From positions 8,556,001-8,620,000 of the forward strand of contig OX387606.1 of the NCBI GenBank assembly GCA_947568835.1: a stretch of 64,000 bases of DNA, read 5' to 3'. The DNA comes from Protonemura montana (Eukaryota > Arthropoda > Insecta > Plecoptera > Nemouridae). Below the pieces are notes generated by a model. The model saw nothing but the letters and a program-made list of their open reading frames with translations. It did not search any database and was not told the DNA's origin. Both the position numbers and the translations under genes were made by a program. Below, in pieces: positions 40,101-50,800 of the stretch (the stretch's first letter is position 1; each line of letters opens with the position of its first letter).

Positions 40101-42135
40101 GCCGAGAATCTGCCGGGATGACGCAAATCGTGTGGCTAGCAGCTGTTCTGTGTCTTGGTGCTCCCCGATAGTTCCGAATGTGAAGTTGATGGTCGGGATG
40201 GCTTCGACCACCACCATCCACCCCTTCGAGGTATATTACAACGAGGGCGGGGAAGAGCGCCACATCAGCTTCGTTTCACATGGGGGCTTTTATTTCCGAT
40301 GTTTTAGACTTCCTGAAAATTTCGTCAAATTCTGAGATAGTGAAGGTTTTGAGTGTGGGCACTTGATATGGAATGACCCTCACCTTAAATGTTTTCCTAT
40401 TTTACCTATTCATTGGCTTTATCTTCAAATAGGAGAAACATTTGTACACCATTTCAGCAAACACAGACAGTTACTGTAACCAGGCATAGCCAGACAGCCA
40501 TCATGACCTGGATTCATTTTGTGTGTGAAAATAGAAGTAAAACATTTTATTATAAACAACACCATAACCAGTGTTGAGTAAGAACTTAACGGAAGTAACA
40601 AGTTCCTTGTAACGCATTCTTTTTCGGGAACTTCCGCGGTAACGCGTTCTTTTTTCTTGGTAGTAACGTAACGGAATAACCGTTCCTTTATACCAAGAAC
40701 GTAAAACGACATTTACATTCCCGTTAAAGTTCCTATTTTCGGCATTCTTGTGGGTATTTGGTATTTCATTTTTTAATCCTTTCGGGTATTTCAAAAAATA
40801 GATAAATTTGGCCATAAGGCATGTCACATGTCAAAGTAAGTTAACGCTGCAATTTTCTCGACATTCCAAAGACTGAGTTCCTCTTTCCGTCCATGCGTCA
40901 TGCATTTTGCCAAAAAAAACCCAAGATCACTGCGCAGGTGTGAAGACTGGAGAAGCAATGAAGTGGGGTTCATCGTAAACAACCACTGAGCAATTAGCAT
41001 CATGAGGGAAGAGACACCCCCATCCCCCAAAGTATCTGCTCATCCCCCTACATTTAAATCTTTGCCTGGCCCGCGTCTCGTTCAGTTTACAGTCGTTACT
41101 CGTCCTGTGGTTTCGTCCTTCGTTTTAGTCCACGGTTTTCGCTATGGAGCCCTTAAACGTTTTACCATTCGAAAATGTTAAGCCTTTTTTTGTTGAAAGA
41201 GCAAGACGGCATTGGCTTGAATTTTCGTGCCAAATACCTTTTCTGTGTTCCGTTTCAAAAGTTTTGGTATAAGTCGAGAATTTTTAAGGAACTGAAATAG
41301 GAACTTAGTTCCTTTTGAGGAACTATTCAGTTCCTTTTTATTTTTAGGAACTGGAACTGAATTAAGTTCCTTTTTAAAAGGAACTTAATCAAGACTTGAC
41401 TATAGCCGTCTCAAAAATCGATGCCCATACGCGGACTCAAACCCCGTTCTCCACCTTTCGCGGGTGTTGCTCTGAACCATTGAGCTATTTGGACACTGGG
41501 TTTTTGAGATGATTTTAGTGTATTTGATGAGAATGACAGTTCTCCAAGGAGTAGAGCCATGAGGCTGTGAATACTCACAGTCACTCTGATGCTAGTGACG
41601 CTATATCACGTCACAACCTGTCAAACTCGAATAACTCCAATTTGACGTTGGATTCGTTGCTGTATTAGGATGAAATCTTATTTAAATTACAAACGCTTGC
41701 ATCGAGATCAGGGTTGGAGTCCGCGTTTGGGCATCGATTTTTGAGACGGTTATAGTGTTGTTAATAATAAAATACCCCGCGCATTGCAAGCGCTTGCAAT
41801 TTAAATAAGATTTCATCCTAATAGAAGTAAAACATATTTTTATTTGTTTTATCTTCCATAGGCATCAACAATTCCCTGGTGATGAAAAGATATGAGCTGA
41901 TTATTTGTTGTTTATACACGAGTTCTTTTACCCACGGTAACATAAGAAAGCAGATTTTCGAAGTTCTGCTAGACTGGTTTTACTTTTGGAGGCTAACTCC
42001 TTGTTCTTTCACAGGTTGCCCACGGCACATACCTGCTTCAATGTTCTTCTGCTGCCCGAATACGAGAGCAAGGAAAAACTCAACGACCGACTTATGAAAG
42101 CTATTAGTTATTCCAAAGGCTTTGGGATGCTGTGA
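34195..42135 (+). CDS. UBE3A: ubiquitin-protein ligase E3A (HECT type)
   Basis: Eleven coding exons (34195-34244, 34409-34604, 34712-34994, 35072-35856, 36092-36601, 36858-37002, 37077-37282, 37488-37655, 37782-37937, 39061-39278, 42015-42135) join in phase into 945 residues, somewhat longer than human UBE3A. The N-terminal AZUL zinc domain spans exons 2-3 ([32 protein letters not shown]). A low-complexity linker and the helical UBE3A middle region follow ([20 protein letters not shown]). The HECT domain starts near exon 6 ([18 protein letters not shown]) and contains FNPTSFEND and [15 protein letters not shown]. The catalytic Cys that forms the ubiquitin thioester is TGC at 42034-42036 within [12 protein letters not shown], alone in the last exon after a 2.7-kb intron filled with transposons. 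The protein ends in GFGML, as expected. It attaches ubiquitin to substrates in nucleus and cytosol and acts with the proteasome. Confidence 0.97.
38201..38859. mobile_element. TTAA-flanked inverted-repeat element (659 bp)
   Basis: Terminal inverted repeats of about 42 bp with few mismatches start AGGGGCATTTACCCTTCAAA at the left and end in the complement at the right. Both ends abut TTAA (38197-38200 and 38860-38863), the duplication used by piggyBac and Kolobok transposases. AG-initial termini favour Kolobok slightly, but the superfamily is not settled. No transposase frame, so it is non-autonomous. It lies in a UBE3A intron. Confidence 0.75.
39374..40379. mobile_element. DNA element with 100-bp identical inverted repeats (1,006 bp)
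   Basis: The first 100 bases (39374-39473, beginning GGGTCATTCCATATCAAGTG) recur as an apparently identical inverted copy at 40280-40379. The interior is AT-rich on the left and has a GC-richer block (about 40010-40265) with open frames on both strands. No duplicated target site is obvious. Lack of divergence between the arms suggests recent insertion or arm homogenisation. The superfamily was not identified. Confidence 0.75.
40546..41819. mobile_element. dimeric tRNA-derived SINE, copy 1, split by a MITE
   Basis: The insertion is flanked by a perfect 16-bp duplication AATAGAAGTAAAACAT (40530-40545 and 41820-41835). The left half is a minus-strand tRNA-like unit (about 41420-41493; B box near 41433-41445, A box near 41469-41488, reading TAGCTCAATGGTTCAGAGC on the minus strand). 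The right half is a plus-oriented unit, mostly B-box side (gggttggagtcc near 41716) followed by the tail ataccccgcgcattgcaagc. An inverted fragment of the same tail sits at 41666-41703. A hAT-like MITE (40569-41398) interrupts the left half. It lies in the last UBE3A intron. Confidence 0.7.
40569..41398. mobile_element. hAT-like MITE nested in the SINE (830 bp)
   Basis: The termini are CAGTGTTGAGTAAG at the left and, reverse-complemented, CAAGTCTTGATTAAG at the right. Flanking 8-mers ACCATAAC (40561-40568) and ACTATAGC (41399-41406) match at six of eight positions, as expected for an old 8-bp hAT duplication. The interior has repeated ggaact/agttcc motifs that fold back. No transposase frame. 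Confidence 0.65.
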
Positions 42136-44790
42136 GGATGGAGATGGGTCAGAGTAACAACTTGTCAAGTTGAAGTTAACTCTATAATAGATGTACTTAG
42201 CTTTATTGATGGTTTGTAGGATCATTCAGAAAAAACAAACGTGTTCACAAATCATCATGTTAGTTAACTTCATTACTTTATATTTATATTTCCAAAAATA
42301 TCCCTTTCATTACTCAAGGGCATTTTCTCCTGTACATTACACACTAATTATTTATTATTATTGTCGAACAGTGACTAAACGTAAAGTAGTATTTGCATTT
42401 TCCTAAATGACGACAACGTCGAGTTTTTGTAAACTACTGTACCTATAAGCTAAGTCAAAATTGGGCCAACCAAGATAATAGATGATCTAAACCACTGTTA
42501 CAAAGGAAATATTTTTTCTATTGTTTCTCACTAATCAGAACTGTAATGTATGAAGTGTAATTTTACTGGACTGTTATTTAGATAGGTACCTACTCCGTTG
42601 TATTGTTCCGAAATCGAGCTACAGCCTGCATGGAAGTCAAGCTGTGGTGAAATATTGATTTCCAGGTTCGCTCTTAAGATGATTGTATTGTGTACTATTG
42701 TTTTTGCAGTTTCGAGCAAGTTAGAAACGCAACGTTACATTTAATTTTGTACTTCCAAAATTAAAATTTTGCTGCCAATCCTGCCTTCAAGATCTAAATT
42801 TTGGCCTGTGTCCCTGTGTCTGATTCCCGAAATAATTTCAGATTTTAATATGGAAATAGTGCAAGATTTATTTCAATTGTGAATTGATTTGAATAAGTAG
42901 GGAATAGATCAGATAGAAATCCAGCTTACCTCATCAAAGACTAACACATGAAATGGGTGTAGTACACACAGGTACATCCACAAGTGGATCTAAAATAAAG
43001 AATAAAATAAGAAAGAATTACAGAGGACCATGAAGATGCTGATTTAAAATTAGAAATGTTTTGAATAAATTGATTGGTTAATTCATAAGATCTAAACTGT
43101 TAATGGAGCAGATTTTTTACTTAAAATGACAACAAAGATTTATGCGTTCCTGGTTGAAGTGTCTTATTGATTATCTATTACTTTTTAATTTGATTCCAGC
43201 TTCGAAGAGTAATTTCAAGATGTAAATGCGTGTTTACGATTTTACGTTCTGATTTACTAACGGGGCATGTTATCTGATGAGAACGAAATTGCTTCACGAC
43301 TCTCGAGTCCCGGGAAAATAATGGGCATAGCTTCCAGTTGGCGTGGTAAATAGTCATACTCTCTGCTGTCAAAAACCGAAATCGATCGAGTTTTTTATTA
43401 ACACGCTTCGTTGTAGTTTCGTCTGCAGTGCGCAGCTATGAGAATTAGACAGGATTGATTGATTTGCCGGTTAGTGAATGCGTCGCTAGTTAGTGGCCTG
43501 CCTTTGACGGTAGTTGGCTGCGCAGGGTGCCAGCTGACAGAGCTGCGAGAGCACGCACCGGCAAGTTCCATACGCAATCAACAGCTATCACGTGGCGCTT
43601 GTCGCTGTGACAAGAATAATATAAGGTTAGTCCACTATACCAACACTATACTCATCTCCGTGAGAAATTCTGTGGTTACTTATGTCTTTCATGATAATGA
43701 TTATGGCCATTGCATTTTTGTAAATTCACGTGGATTTTTTTGATTTTACTCGGTGACCAATTGTCAACGTCAATTTCTCTTGATCTTGTTCGTAATTCTG
43801 TTGGCAAACCTCAGTGGTGTTTATTCTCCCTACAAAAACTATTAAAATCACTTGTATGGCACGATGAACGTGACACGACGCAATATAACACGACGAAATT
43901 TATTTGCAATTTTGCAATTTTTTTAGTCAGATAATAATTAACCGAAATCCAATTAGTTGATTAGCCGTCGTACAAACACGCTTGGCGGTAGTTACTTGCT
44001 TTATTCTCACATGTGTTGAACGTTTTGCTAATTAAAATCGCACAATAGCTTTATTATCGCGACATCGGTCTTAAAATAGCACAGGCTGTCTGAATGAAAA
44101 TATGAACTTGGCGTTGTATAACCCCAGGAGGGCCCCGGCCTCCTCCCCCTGTCAACCCTTGAGGTAGCAAATTGTGTTCAACCTGGCTATAAAATAAGTC
44201 TCCAAAACTCCATCGGCCGTATCTATGTGTTAAATCAGCATGCTCCACTATAATAATATTTATGTAGGTCGTTGTGGAAAAACAATCTCCGCTGCCGATC
44301 AAGCGAACAAGCAAAATGTGAGAATATTTCGCGTGACAGTTATATGCCATCCCCGCACGGACGGATGTCGAATGTTCTGCGAGTCAGGGCTCAAAGGGTG
44401 CATGCGCTCGACGAAGCTGTTATGGTTTTCCAGTCAAAATAAGTTTTCTATCTCATAGCGCAGGCCACCTATTCAGAGATTTCGCATGCCACATGCAGAA
44501 AGCGCCCATCATTTGCTAGTCACATCCGAAGCTAACAACATGCATTTCGATTTTCGTGAACGAGTCACACGAGTTTGTATGCGGTTAGAATGGTGTATTT
44601 TCGTGCGCGGTATTTGGTTTTTATGGTAACGTTCAGTAACAATGTTCATCAAGGAACTTTTAAATCGTGTCTCTGTAAAATTAAAACAGTTAAAAAGTAT
44701 TTAGCAATAACCACTTTTGTCGCCAGTAAATAACGATCAAAGTTTGAAAACAATGACGTTAGTGTCATGTACTTTTAAGTAGAAGTTCAG
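42136..44790. other. UBE3A 3' UTR and intergenic region
   Basis: Candidate UBE3A polyadenylation signals are AATAAA at 42994 and 43064. A GC-richer block at about 43430-43626, ending in a donor-like ataag/gttagt, could be a non-coding first exon of the NSUN7-like transcript. An isolated 60-bp open segment at 42930-42989 on the minus strand has good splice borders but no partners. Nothing else is supported. Confidence 0.35.
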
Positions 44791-44794
44791 TGAG

Positions 44795-44933
44795 ATGACG
44801 GAGTTTAATGAGCTCGAAGGAACGGTTGACGAATGTCTTCTGATTTTGCTACCGAGTGATAAAGAATGGCGAATGAAAAATTATTACAAATTAGTCGAGA
44901 AGCAACGAGAGATTGCTGCCAGTGCAAACCCGT
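44795..44933 (+). CDS. possible N-terminal exon near the NSUN7-like gene
   Basis: An ATG at 44795 opens a charged 46-codon frame (MTEFNELEGTVDECLLILLP...) that ends at a strong donor (ccc/gtaagt). Spliced to the acceptor at 47776 it continues as GEPLVTISSLFKDAQPLSDP and on to about 30 codons before a TGA near 47870. That frame is not the one used by the rest of the NSUN7 exon. It could be a real N-terminus broken by a one-base error, an upstream ORF in the leader, or an exon of another transcript. Confidence 0.35.
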
Positions 44934-45234
44934 AAGTTTTCCACGACATTATTTGTTCACAATTGAATAGTACATTAGAATTTGAGAGAAAAACTTGATT
45001 TATTAAATGAACTCGTGTAGGTACTAATCTTCTACGGAGAGCAATGGGTAACGCTTCTTTCGGTTAACTAAGGTAAACATATTGTCAGATGATATGAGGG
45101 AAACGAAATAGATTTCGAATCGAATCTAGCTATTTTGGGTCATGACATGGGTTAGGATGAAAAGAGTTGAGGACATACACGATTGGCTCCGAACTTCTCT
45201 ATTTTTAACTAGACTATAAAATATTCGATTATCA

Positions 45235-45268
45235 TGGAACCCATTCCATTCCATCCCATTCCAATCAC
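45235..45268 (+). repeat. short imperfect (CCATT)n run
   Basis: Cattccattccatcccattcc-type pentamer repeats over about 34 bases, a minor microsatellite in the first large intron or leader region of the NSUN7-like gene. Confidence 0.5.
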
Positions 45269-47130
45269 ATGCCAACTGAGGTCGAGTCTGTCTCTCGTTT
45301 CATAGTAAATTGCCCGCTTCGAACTAAATTGGTAGGAGCATACAACTCTGAAACAAATGATCTGGAGTGATCGATTTATATCCGTTGCGTCAATCACGCC
45401 GATCTGACTTTTTAATAATAGATAGATTGTACCTCTCTGTCCCAGGTTTGTATAGAAGAGAACTATATGGAGATGATAGACATCTGGGTATTCTTACATG
45501 CTTTAGTTATGTATATTGTTCGGTTTATAGGCATTTAAAGTATCATCCATGTTTTACCAGACCTGTGCGAGGCACTCTGCACTTTTTATAAAAGCGATTT
45601 AATTCGAATCCGTTATAAACTTTAGAGAAAAATGCGATATATTATATTTAAATCGTGAAGCATAATAAAGTAAAATCAAAGTACTGAAACATAGTGAATT
45701 AGGATTATTTTAACTAAAAGAAAAAAAGCACAGGAAGGTGCAAGTTGGCTAAAATTGAGGGATATGTTTTCATGTAAGTAGGTACACAATTTAAACCGAT
45801 ATTGGAAGTGACAAATGCATCTTTCGAATATGGAGTAAAGCCACTTTTTTTTGTTAATTTATTTTTCTCAATCAAGTTATAATGTGGTAAAAAGGAATAT
45901 CTATACAATTACGATTTTCAGGGCGTAAGTGGACACATAACGATAAAATATATTTATTGCATTTCTGTAGATTTAATCAATTGTAAGTCTCAAATAACCA
46001 GCTGTTCACTCTAAAATTGATGTAGATTATTTCTAAGCCCCTTATAACAGAATTGACCTACCAGTAAACAAAAATGAATGGCTCTGACGAATTGTAATTT
46101 TTTTGTTTATACATTATTTCACTTTTGTAGTAAAAATATGTTAATCAAAATAGCAAACAAATAGTCTTTTTATAACCAGATTAATACCATTGTCAGTGGC
46201 GGATGGCGATAATTTTCCTAGGAGAGTCTGCAATATTTAAATACAATTTTCTTGCCAAGTAAAAATGCACAGCTGATTGGGTCCTCGCCACTTCAGAGAG
46301 CTCGGGAATCTAAACAGTCCGTTGGTGTCCAAGCAGCCAAATAACAATAGAAAGCACACAACCATTTTGTGGAGTTACATTACATAATTATTTTGCGGTA
46401 TATGGTATACCTGTGATTTTGAGCAAGAGTATACTTTATCGTCAGGTTTGGATTTCGGGTGAGAGCGCCATACGGGATAACAATTAATTCATACCGCAAT
46501 GCAACTGAAATAAATATGAAATGTGTATAATTTAGCCTTCAAGCCGCCCGCTAACGATTATTTATTATGTAGTGTGCCAATTGGCAAGTAAGTATTGGCA
46601 TGTATTATATTATTCTTTCTGTTTCTATATTATTCGCCTTGGAGATAAAATTTCCAGAATAGGACTTCTCCCCCATTGGGACCAAACTACATCCCGGTCA
46701 AATCCTAAGGAAAACCACTGCAAAATACAAATACAGTCTTTGTATTAACTACAACCTACAGTATAAACTGAGCTGGCATGAGTAATAAATGTCACTCAAT
46801 TACTTGGTGACGTGCCTCCAAGAAGTCCTCAAAAACGTCATTTACTTTTTATTTAATCATTCACTACAAATAGTACACAGTACTGGTGACAATTTGTTTT
46901 TCCTAATCAAACACTTCAAATTGATCTTACTTCAAAGCTTTTCGAAGGAAGTTCCATTCTTTGGCGGTGCATTAGGAAAGAGAACTTTCCTACATCTTTC
47001 TTTTCCAATTCTTTCCTTGAAGGCTGTCTTCGATGTTCATACTTGCTCTTGCCGTATTTGTCATACTTTACACTGGTCATTCACCTCATGTTCCGATACG
47101 AACAACTTACCCCAAACCCATCCCGTGCTC

Positions 47131-47575
47131 TACCGAACTGTTTGGCGAAACATTGGTTCTCGTGAGATCACCAAAGCACCAAGCGCAGCAACACTGCGCT
47201 GAGTCAGGTATTGGATGGGAGGTATTGGATGGATTGGATGGGAGTTTTGTTCGGGAGAGAGGTTGAAGGGATGAAAGTTAGTACAACAACTTCATTCGCC
47301 TTGCTTATCAACCTCTCGACAGCATGGATTTGTGGAGGAATCCTGATGTTAGCGTTGTACCGTCCTTCGGAAGGAACGTTAAGCCGGTGGTCCCCTTGGT
47401 GCTATTCGACAGGAGTAGGCTACGTACCGGCACCCGGTATCCCCTCCTCCCTTCTAGGCTAGGTTAGGTTCATCGTCATCCTCATAATCATCCGCTCATT
47501 CACCGACGCCGTTAGACCAGTGCCGCTGGGCCAGTTGTCAAAACAGTGCGTCGTTCAACCCCAATAATTAATCAT
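47131..47575 (+). mobile_element. 5S rRNA-derived SINE, copy 1
   Basis: A 445-bp insertion flanked by a perfect 12-bp duplication CATCCCGTGCTC (47119-47130 and 47576-47587). The head resembles 5S rRNA (cattggttctcgtgagatca, then ctgagtcaggtattggatgg) and is diverged, with a small tandem duplication of the ggtattggatggg segment. The body contains accgtccttcggaaggaacg and ends in cagtgcgtcgttcaa. The same body is found at 50.9 and 62.4 kb. Confidence 0.85.
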
Positions 47576-47813
47576 CATCCCGTGCTCGACATCAAATATA
47601 TCAAGTATCACACGATCAGGATATTACTCCGGATATGTTTCGGATATTACACTTTATATAGTACTTAACACATATTTGCTATCTGTGATATATGTGACCC
47701 TTCATGATATCTTCAGGTGTTCAAACGATTTGGTTAAATAGCTGTTTGCACACAGCTAATATAATTTAATTTCAGTGGTGAGCCACTTGTCACCATATCG
47801 TCTCTCTTTAAGG

Positions 47814-50800
47814 ATGCCCAGCCACTGTCCGATCCGACCAGAATCCAGCGGTGGCATGATGGCGCCATCGACTGACCGACGCCGTGAGCAGTCGACGCTC
47901 TCCCTAGAGACCGTTCAGTCGTCGCTGACGTCTAACGTTCATAGTGAGACGTCTTGGACTGTGTCTGACATTGCCAAGGCGGGGCAGCTTCTCATGCAGA
48001 CCTCCTCGACAGGGGTGCAGTTTGGTACCGAGGAAGAAATGAGACGCATTTACTCGCTCATTTACGATGCATTCAGATGTGAGGACAGTAAAATATGCTA
48101 TAATTGTGCTATAATATACAAATAGTTCAACAAGACAAGAATATCCAGTTTTTGTAATCAAAACTGAACGGTAACAACAATTGAATTGGTGGTACTGTAT
48201 TTTATTATTAAGAACACTACTTCCCTCTTACTAATTAATGCCCAAACGGAGACTCGAACCTCTATCCCTTAGTTGCTAGGAGTTGCTTTAAGCAATTGAG
48301 CTACTTGGACACCTCGTTTTTGAGAGGATTTTAGTGCATTTGATGAAAATGACGGATCCCCAAGGAATCTTCCCTGGAAAAATGATTTGTCCAAGTAGCT
48401 CAATTAGTTAGAGCAACACCCGCGACAGGTGGAGATCGGGGTTCGTGTTCCCGTTCGGGTATACATTTTTAAGAGGGTAGTAGTGTTCCTAATAATTAAA
48501 ATACCCCGCGCATTGTAAGTGTTGGCAATTTAAATCATATTTCACATGTATTACTGTATTTTCTTCAAGAATAGGCTTCTACTTTAAAACAACAGATCGC
48601 TGGAATAGCCTCATTGAGGTACCAATTCCTCTGTCTTCAAATCAACGGTAGCCATTTGAGAGAGATTGAAATAAACATAATATTATGTGTTTGGGTATCT
48701 AAAAGATAAGACTGCATAAACGGGTCGTTTGTTGTAGACGCGTGAGCCGGTGAATGTGTGGCTCCACTGTGCAATGTAAGGCAAAATAAAGTGGAAATCT
48801 TTGCAGAATTTTGTGAAATTGAAGGACAAGGAACAAGAAACAAGGAACAAGGCAAGGAAAAATTAGCTCATTCGTTAATATCAAGATGATATTAGAAAAG
48901 TTACCAGGCCATAGGTTATTTTGATGTTCAAATATTAACGCATGTCTAGGAGTGATTTAAAAAAAAACTAGCCTAAAAAGGCACATATTTCTTTGTAATA
49001 ACTAACTCATTTTTCAAATATTTCAAAGTTTCTTAAACCAACGTTTAAGTATACCAAAGAAAATAGTTTGTTCCTTCCTTTTCAGGAAGATTGATTCAAC
49101 ATTTTCATTGCACTGGAAAATGTGGGAAATCTTAACACGCCTTGGTCGCGTGACTAGAGCTGACGATCCTTGTGCATGGAGTGTGTTTATAAACGATCCA
49201 ACGCCAAATGATTGGCGTGTAACGACCACTAAAACACAAAGCATAAGTGCATTTTCTTAAATGATTTCATACCTCCCCGAGGTTGCTAACTTGATGAGAT
49301 ACAAGGAAATCGTAAAGATCCATCATATTCAATGCAGAGAGAGAGAGTCCACACTACGCACGCAATGGGGTAGTCGCTATATTAACTAGCTCGCGTGACA
49401 ATTGGAAATTGCATTGTTGTGTTTCCTTTTCACAGACAGAAGTGTTTTGAATGAAGCGCTTACGGACGCGTCTTTCTACGGCAGATTTCCAGACGTAAGT
49501 GTGAATTGGAGTCAGTTGAACTTATGTTCTTGAACGTCCCGTATCACGATCTGTAATATTTTATTCGCAATCAAACCATTTTCTTACTTTGCTTACCTAT
49601 TTACTTACGGGGTTTTACTTTCAGCAATTACTATTTCTTGGCGTTCTCTTCAATAAATCAGATTTTGCACAAAAAAATACTTATCAAACATAGACAAAAA
49701 GAGTTAGGAGTGATCTAAAATTAATAACTACAATAAACCAACTTATTGTTTTAATTTTAATAAAACCTGTACGCTGCGTTTAAATTTTTCGTTAATTAAC
49801 AGTTGTTTTAATGCGATAGAATTAATTTATATTTCATGCTTTTCCACGCTTATGAATTTGCAAAACAATATCGAGATCACAGGTATGTTTGTCGAGAGAC
49901 GTCATGGTAGTGAGCAAGACAAACGACTGTTCTGTTTACGTGGGACCACAAGCAGTTGTTCACTTAGAGAATAAAACATCAAGTCCTTATTATTTCTCCC
50001 AACTTTAGTAACAACTTGAAACTGATTTACTGAACTACGTAGGAACTACACAAATCACTCCAGAGTCATTTCTGTTTCCTTATGATGATATGATTTATTT
50101 GTATCCGCCTTTTGAAACAAACACGCAGATCCCTTGATCTTCTCTTTTTTTCTCCCCCGAGACTCCGTTCTTGCATGGGTCAGTGTGTTCTTTGTCCCAA
50201 TCCCAATCTCAATCCCAATCCCAATCCCAATCCCAATCCCAATCCCAATCCCAATCCCAATCCCAATCCCAATCCCAATCCCAATCCCAATCCCAATCCC
50301 AATCCCAATCCCAATCCCAATTCCAATCCCAATCCCATTGGGCTCATACAGGTTAACAGAAATATATTGCCAAAGTGAAACGCTCTACTAAAAAGACTAG
50401 CCTCCGAAATATGGTAGTTGTGGCTTGCGGCCATCTTTTTGTGCGCGATCATTTACATCCACTAGCCAAAAACAAACCCTCAACTCAAGAACGCAATGTG
50501 AGTCTGACCCCCCTCCCCCATACAGCACTCTGCCCACGAGAACATCGTGGTTCTCCTGTTCTACGACCTCTACAAGCGTCGTTTCCTGCCACGCGACGGG
50601 CGCAATGAGGCGCAAAAAGGGGTTCTCTTCCAAGAGGCAGGGATACCGGAAGTGGACGCCGACCTCTGGGCGAACCGTGTCCGCCTCGCCGCCGCGCTTG
50701 CCAGGATCAGGATAAAGAACAACGCTCTGAAGCTGTCCAAGCTCCTGCCGGATCACCTGAAGGACGACAGGGTCATGTCAGTAGACGAAGCGTTCGCCAC

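Noticed and set aside
48241-48460. Two genuine tRNA genes in opposite orientation
   Set aside because: A and B boxes are present but the acceptor stems are poor, and both units lie inside one element bounded by an 11-bp duplication.
50112-50452. Open frames of Asn-Pro, Pro-Ile, Ser-Gln and Leu-Gly repeats on both strands
   Set aside because: All are translations of the (CCCAAT)n microsatellite in an intron; no start context or splice logic.
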